The translations under genes and the position numbers were made by a program. From a virus, in IMG/VR virus record IMGVR_UViG_3300009593_000120, positions 1-24,182 of that record: a DNA stretch of 24,182 bases. One strand, 5' to 3'. This document shows positions 20,987-24,182 of the stretch, piece by piece. The notes beneath the pieces were generated by a model. That model was not told where the DNA came from. It ran no database searches and worked only from the letters and a program-made list of their open reading frames with translations. How positions within the stretch are numbered: position 1 is the first letter of the stretch; every line of letters begins with the position of its first letter.

Positions 20987-21532
20987 ATGAAATATACGCA
21001 TATATCTATAACAGGAAATTTAACAGTTGATTTTGACACTAGAAACTGCTTAAAGACCGGCGAGTTAATAATATCTGGACTAACCAATAAATCCACTGGT
21101 TGTAGATATGCTGTAACAAATAATGAGTTAGAACTTCAAAATATGCTAAATTCCCCTAATTTAAGGAATATACCATTAGTTACCAGTCTAGCATTGTACA
21201 AGAAGTATATGTTTTTTGATAATATTGAATATGTACCAAGTTTTTCTGATAATGCAACGATAGATATAGACGTAGACAAATGTTCAGCACAGTTATTATC
21301 ATTGTTACTTGCTTGTTGGTGTGAATATCCTGCAGTTTACTGTTTTGGATATGACATTGAAAATCTCAAAGAAAGAGAATTATTCATAAAAGTTGCAGAA
21401 AATAACCCAACTATAAAGTTTTATTATGTAAGAAAACCCAATGTTAATAAAATAAAATTATTTGACGCAATTAAAAATTTAAACGTGATGGATTATAAGG
21501 AATATACTGCTTATGCAAAGCAAAAAAGATAA
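20987..21532 (+). CDS. Unrecognised protein, plus-strand insert in fibre cluster
   Basis: 181 residues. I do not recognise the family. The start MKYTHISITGNLTVDFD suggests a beta strand opening. A middle region ACWCEYPAVYCFGYDIENLK (about 109-128) combines a hydrophobic helix with a strand ending in GYD, and then IKFYYVRKPNVNKIKLFDAI. Alternating strands and helices would fit a Rossmann-like alpha/beta fold, and GYDI-type strand ends occur in nucleotide-sugar-binding proteins, but that is a guess. It is read opposite to the fibre genes on either side from its own late-type box. It overlaps the next gene by 20 bases, so the two are coupled. Placement among fibre genes hints at a fibre assembly or modification role. 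Confidence 0.6.
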   Translation: MKYTHISITGNLTVDFDTRNCLKTGELIISGLTNKSTGCRYAVTNNELELQNMLNSPNLRNIPLVTSLALYKKYMFFDNIEYVPSFSDNATIDIDVDKCSAQLLSLLLACWCEYPAVYCFGYDIENLKERELFIKVAENNPTIKFYYVRKPNVNKIKLFDAIKNLNVMDYKEYTAYAKQKR

Positions 21533-21887
21533 AGAAGTTTTTTACAAGTACACAGTTACATTACAATGGCCACAACTTGCTCGTAATAGATCAATTGAAA
21601 CATTACGAGAAAGGCCTGATATAATGCAAGAAATGAATCACTTCATGCAAAAAATTGAAAACGTTACAAAATTAATCTTAAAAAAACCTTATAAAATCGA
21701 CTTTAAACACAACGTTGCAGGAGTAAAGATACAGTTTTGTTCTGGACAAGATTTATATGAATTCATTGTAAGGCAACCAGAATTCGAATGGGAAATTCTT
21801 CCAAAAATTGGAACTATAAATTCTTTAAATGGAGAATATAAAAGTTTTGATTTAGTTTATCAACCTACAGGGTTTTCGGTAGTTTAA
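21513..21887 (+). CDS. Unrecognised protein coupled to upstream gene
   Basis: 124 residues. The start overlaps the end of the 181-residue gene by 20 bases; AAGGAA lies about 11 bases upstream. Its product is mixed alpha/beta and basic: an early strand FYKYTVTLQWP, a helix region ERPDIMQEMNHFMQKIENV, then KPYKIDFKHNVAGVKIQF and later strands ending QPTGFSVV. No motif or membrane segment is visible and I cannot name a family. The stop overlaps by 4 bases the stop of the convergent 344-residue structural gene, with no terminator between them. Coupling suggests it works with the 181-residue product. Confidence 0.6.
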   Translation: MQSKKDKEVFYKYTVTLQWPQLARNRSIETLRERPDIMQEMNHFMQKIENVTKLILKKPYKIDFKHNVAGVKIQFCSGQDLYEFIVRQPEFEWEILPKIGTINSLNGEYKSFDLVYQPTGFSVV

Positions 21888-22918
21888 GTTTGTGCTTCTG
21901 AGAAGCCAGACATAATAACAATTCTTGCTCCCAAGTGTGGAGCCTCACTTATTGTAATTGTAGAAGTCGACCCGTCAGTGGTATAGTTTTCAACAGGTTC
22001 CTGCATGACTCCGTCTATGTAGACAATTAAATTTTCAGGTTGTGTTGCAACGTGTGGAGAATTAAACACAGTAGATGATCCATCTCCAGTGAACACATCT
22101 TTAGAAACTTCTTGTGAAGTGTGTTCAGTCCTTAATTCTGTAAATGTTGATCCATCTTCAGATACTTCAAACTTTCCAGTTGTTGTGTTAAATCTCATTA
22201 ATCCTTCTGCGGCAGAAGGTCTTTGTGCAGTTGTACCTTTTGGAACTTGTATTGAAGATGTTCCTTCAAACACATATCCACCTGTACCTGCATTATCAAA
22301 TGTCATGTCAGCATTTGACGGAGCAGATATAGTTGATCCTGAAATAGTTAGGTCACCTATGGATCCACCAGTTGATAGATTATGTAAACCTAAAGTTCCT
22401 GAGTACCTTGCTCCGGAAACGTAAACTGCTTTGCCTGAGAAGTTAACACCATTAGGTAAGTTTGTACCAATAAAGTGTAACACACCAGATTGATAGTCAA
22501 AAAAGAATTCATCGTTGTTACCTGAACCACCCGGGAAAACTCTTGTTCCTGATCCTGCGGCATTGCCGGCATCACCTGATGTATGAATGTAAACTTTCAC
22601 ACCATATGTCGCACCAAACTCTGGTGGTATCCAATCAGTCAAACCTGTCTTCCAGGTTCTATTTGCTGTTGCTGTTCCGTCAGCGGTTGTTTCGTCAGGT
22701 GCTGATGTTGGATATACTGTAACCACACCTGAACTTGATCCTGGTATTGTGCCAGGGATAGAATTTGCTTCGTTCCAAGTTTTGTCACCTCTTAATAATA
22801 AAGGAGATGCAATGGCTTCGTTTGGACCTGCCTTAGCGGCATTTGTATCTGTTTTAGTCGCACCAAAACCAATTTTCTTCCAAAGATAATCTATTTTTTT
22901 TGCGTCAGTTATAGCCAT
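21884..22918 (-). CDS. Conserved T4-like virion structural protein with fibre modules
   Basis: 344 residues. The N-terminus MAITDAKKIDYLWKKIGFGA, then NEAIASPLLLRGDKTWNE and TWKTGLTDWIPPEFGATYGV, followed by DEFFFDYQSGVLHFIGTNLP (136-155), is a pattern I recall from structural proteins of marine T4-like phages. The C-terminal third carries VPKGTTAQRPSAAEGLMRFN (225-244) and the GDGSSTVF to GVMQEPVENYTT module (278-314), both also in the 843-residue protein. The gene is coupled to the upstream one through a TAATG overlap, with an AGGAAC ribosome site. It is therefore likely a virion protein in the same tail-surface assembly. The exact place in the particle is unknown. Confidence 0.78.
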   Translation of the reverse strand: MAITDAKKIDYLWKKIGFGATKTDTNAAKAGPNEAIASPLLLRGDKTWNEANSIPGTIPGSSSGVVTVYPTSAPDETTADGTATANRTWKTGLTDWIPPEFGATYGVKVYIHTSGDAGNAAGSGTRVFPGGSGNNDEFFFDYQSGVLHFIGTNLPNGVNFSGKAVYVSGARYSGTLGLHNLSTGGSIGDLTISGSTISAPSNADMTFDNAGTGGYVFEGTSSIQVPKGTTAQRPSAAEGLMRFNTTTGKFEVSEDGSTFTELRTEHTSQEVSKDVFTGDGSSTVFNSPHVATQPENLIVYIDGVMQEPVENYTTDGSTSTITISEAPHLGARIVIMSGFSEAQT

Positions 22919-24182
22919 TATACTGTTCCTATATCGAAATCGGTGATACTATCACCAGATTCTAATTTAAATCTTACTAAACAAACATTACCAGTTGAGT
23001 TAGACATACTTCCTGTTCCTAATGTTATATCAAATGTTTGTGATGAATATGTTGTTCCATCAATAATTCTGTCACCACCTGTTTTTGCAACACCATCTGA
23101 TCCGTTACCGCCTGAACCTGATCCTGGTAGTCCAGAACCGTTGTATTGTGTTGAACAATCCAACCAACCATTCGCTCCTGATGATGTGTCTGTACTTTCT
23201 CCTGGTAGTGCTATCCATACACCAGATACTTTTCCTGATAGTGTCATTGAAAATTGTGATACTGTTGATCTTCTAAATGCTATTGTAAAGTACTGTGCAC
23301 CAGATCTTCCTGTATTTAAATCTGGTCCTGCTGGAAGATATCCACTACTTAAATTTGTTGTGAAATGTTTAATTGTTCCAAATCTTGAAATTGCTTCTCT
23401 TGTACCTGCCACAGTTTTATTTCCTGTGAATAAATTGTTTGTATAGAAATTTGTTGATCCGTTATAAGATGGAGTATCTGTTGTATCACTTGCAAAATCA
23501 TAGATACGTAAAGCATCGTCGTCGTATGTTGCTCCTAATGAATCTGAAACGGTCATACCACCTTGCTCGTTGTCCATTGGTAATAAAGTGTTTGAGTACA
23601 TCTGGATTTTTGTTGAACCTTCTGAATATGAACTAGTACCATTACAGTTACTTGCTCTCATTTTAATTTGTTGAATTGAACGTCTTTGAGTACTTAAAAG
23701 AGGTACTGTGAGTGCTCCTAATGTGTATGCACTTCCTACACCTGTGTCTGCTTTTGGAACGCCACTGCTTAACATTGTAGTTGAACCATCAACATTTGCA
23801 TATGTAAAGTTTAAATTACTGATAATGCTTCCAGATGTACTTTCTTGATTAGTACCTGGATCTATTTCAACTGGAGAACTTGTATCTTTGTATGCTTGTC
23901 CTGTAAAGTTTGCAATAGTTGATCCTGTTACTGTTAAACTTGGAGAACCGTCGTTGTAATACGGAACACCAGAAATATATCTTAAATTTCCTGCCGCATT
24001 TTGCGTAATAGTTCCTATTGTTGCTGTTGGTGATGCTGTTACGTCATCCTTAACAACGTGAACTATGTTTGTGTTTCCACCTGCTGAACTTTCTAATCTT
24101 TGAGCACTAGACCCAACACTATAACCACCTATTGCAAGAGCCATTTTTGCTGTTGCAACTAAAAACATTCTTTGAGGATATG
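22918..24182 (-). CDS. C-terminal part of a large fibre-type structural protein, 5' end probably outside window
   Basis: The frame is open to the right edge; the four complete codons between the first ATG (24168) and base 24180 read YPQR and contain no stop, and no Shine-Dalgarno precedes the ATGs at 24168 or 24144, so I think the gene starts beyond the window. At least 416 residues are visible. The C-terminal domain contains GAQYFTIAFRRSTVSQF, then LSGKVSGVWIALPGES, GANGWLDCSTQYNGSG and DRIIDGTTYSSQTF, ending NVCLVRFKLESGDSITDFD. I recall this ending from large structural proteins of marine T4-like phages. It is a galactose-binding-like beta fold by appearance only. Overlaps the next gene by TAATG. 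Confidence 0.72.
   Translation of the reverse strand, partial: YPQRMFLVATAKMALAIGGYSVGSSAQRLESSAGGNTNIVHVVKDDVTASPTATIGTITQNAAGNLRYISGVPYYNDGSPSLTVTGSTIANFTGQAYKDTSSPVEIDPGTNQESTSGSIISNLNFTYANVDGSTTMLSSGVPKADTGVGSAYTLGALTVPLLSTQRRSIQQIKMRASNCNGTSSYSEGSTKIQMYSNTLLPMDNEQGGMTVSDSLGATYDDDALRIYDFASDTTDTPSYNGSTNFYTNNLFTGNKTVAGTREAISRFGTIKHFTTNLSSGYLPAGPDLNTGRSGAQYFTIAFRRSTVSQFSMTLSGKVSGVWIALPGESTDTSSGANGWLDCSTQYNGSGLPGSGSGGNGSDGVAKTGGDRIIDGTTYSSQTFDITLGTGSMSNSTGNVCLVRFKLESGDSITDFDIGTV

Noticed and set aside
1-24182. tRNA genes, integrase, attachment sites, photosynthesis or other host-type genes
   Set aside because: I looked for cloverleaf-type sequences and for typical motifs of these genes and saw none.

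Overview
This window is a late (structural) gene block of a T4-like marine myovirus. The sequence is AT-rich and densely packed. It carries recognisable T4-type morphogenesis proteins: gp4, gp13, gp14, gp15, gp16, gp18 and gp19, plus the gp1-type dNMP kinase. Around them are structural proteins of the kind found in marine T4-like phages of picocyanobacteria and SAR11. The sequence does not decide between those hosts. There are no tRNAs, insertion sequences, CRISPR arrays, integrase or origin.

Layout on the minus strand, read right to left: fibre-type structural genes (24182-21884, 20889-18358, 18175-17162, 17009-12931); neck protein gp13 (9814-9053); a small unknown gene; dNMP kinase (8804-8208); tail sheath gp18 (7760-4335); tail tube gp19 (4306-3680); a small unknown gene; a tube-fold paralogue (3216-1813); a small structural-type protein; head-completion protein gp4; small terminase gp16; and a gene cut by the left edge. 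On the plus strand: a zinc-binding HNH-like protein (7895-8254), neck gp14 and tail sheath stabiliser gp15 (9859-12470), a Nudix hydrolase (12503-12934), and two unrecognised genes (20987-21887) inside the fibre cluster. gp13 and gp14 are therefore divergent, not collinear as in T4.

Regulation is unusually readable. Thirteen T4-late-type boxes (consensus NNTAAATA) precede genes on both strands. At seven genes the box ends only 5-8 bases before the ATG and no Shine-Dalgarno is seen, which predicts leaderless late mRNAs. At genes with long leaders there is a strong AAGGAG-type site. The only two sigma70-like promoters I see drive the two nucleotide-metabolism enzymes (dNMP kinase and Nudix), again placing the start site at the ATG. 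Three intrinsic terminators separate minus-strand units.

The fibre proteins are mosaics of shared modules: an N-terminal MAIGRISG module in two genes, a roughly 105-residue domain present three times in one gene and once in another, a short NxxIG beta-roll repeat, a GTTAQRP module, a VMQEPxENY module, and a module shared between adjacent genes. Together the products form neck, sheath, tube and fibres, plus packaging and head completion. No intergenic stretch exceeds 300 bases.
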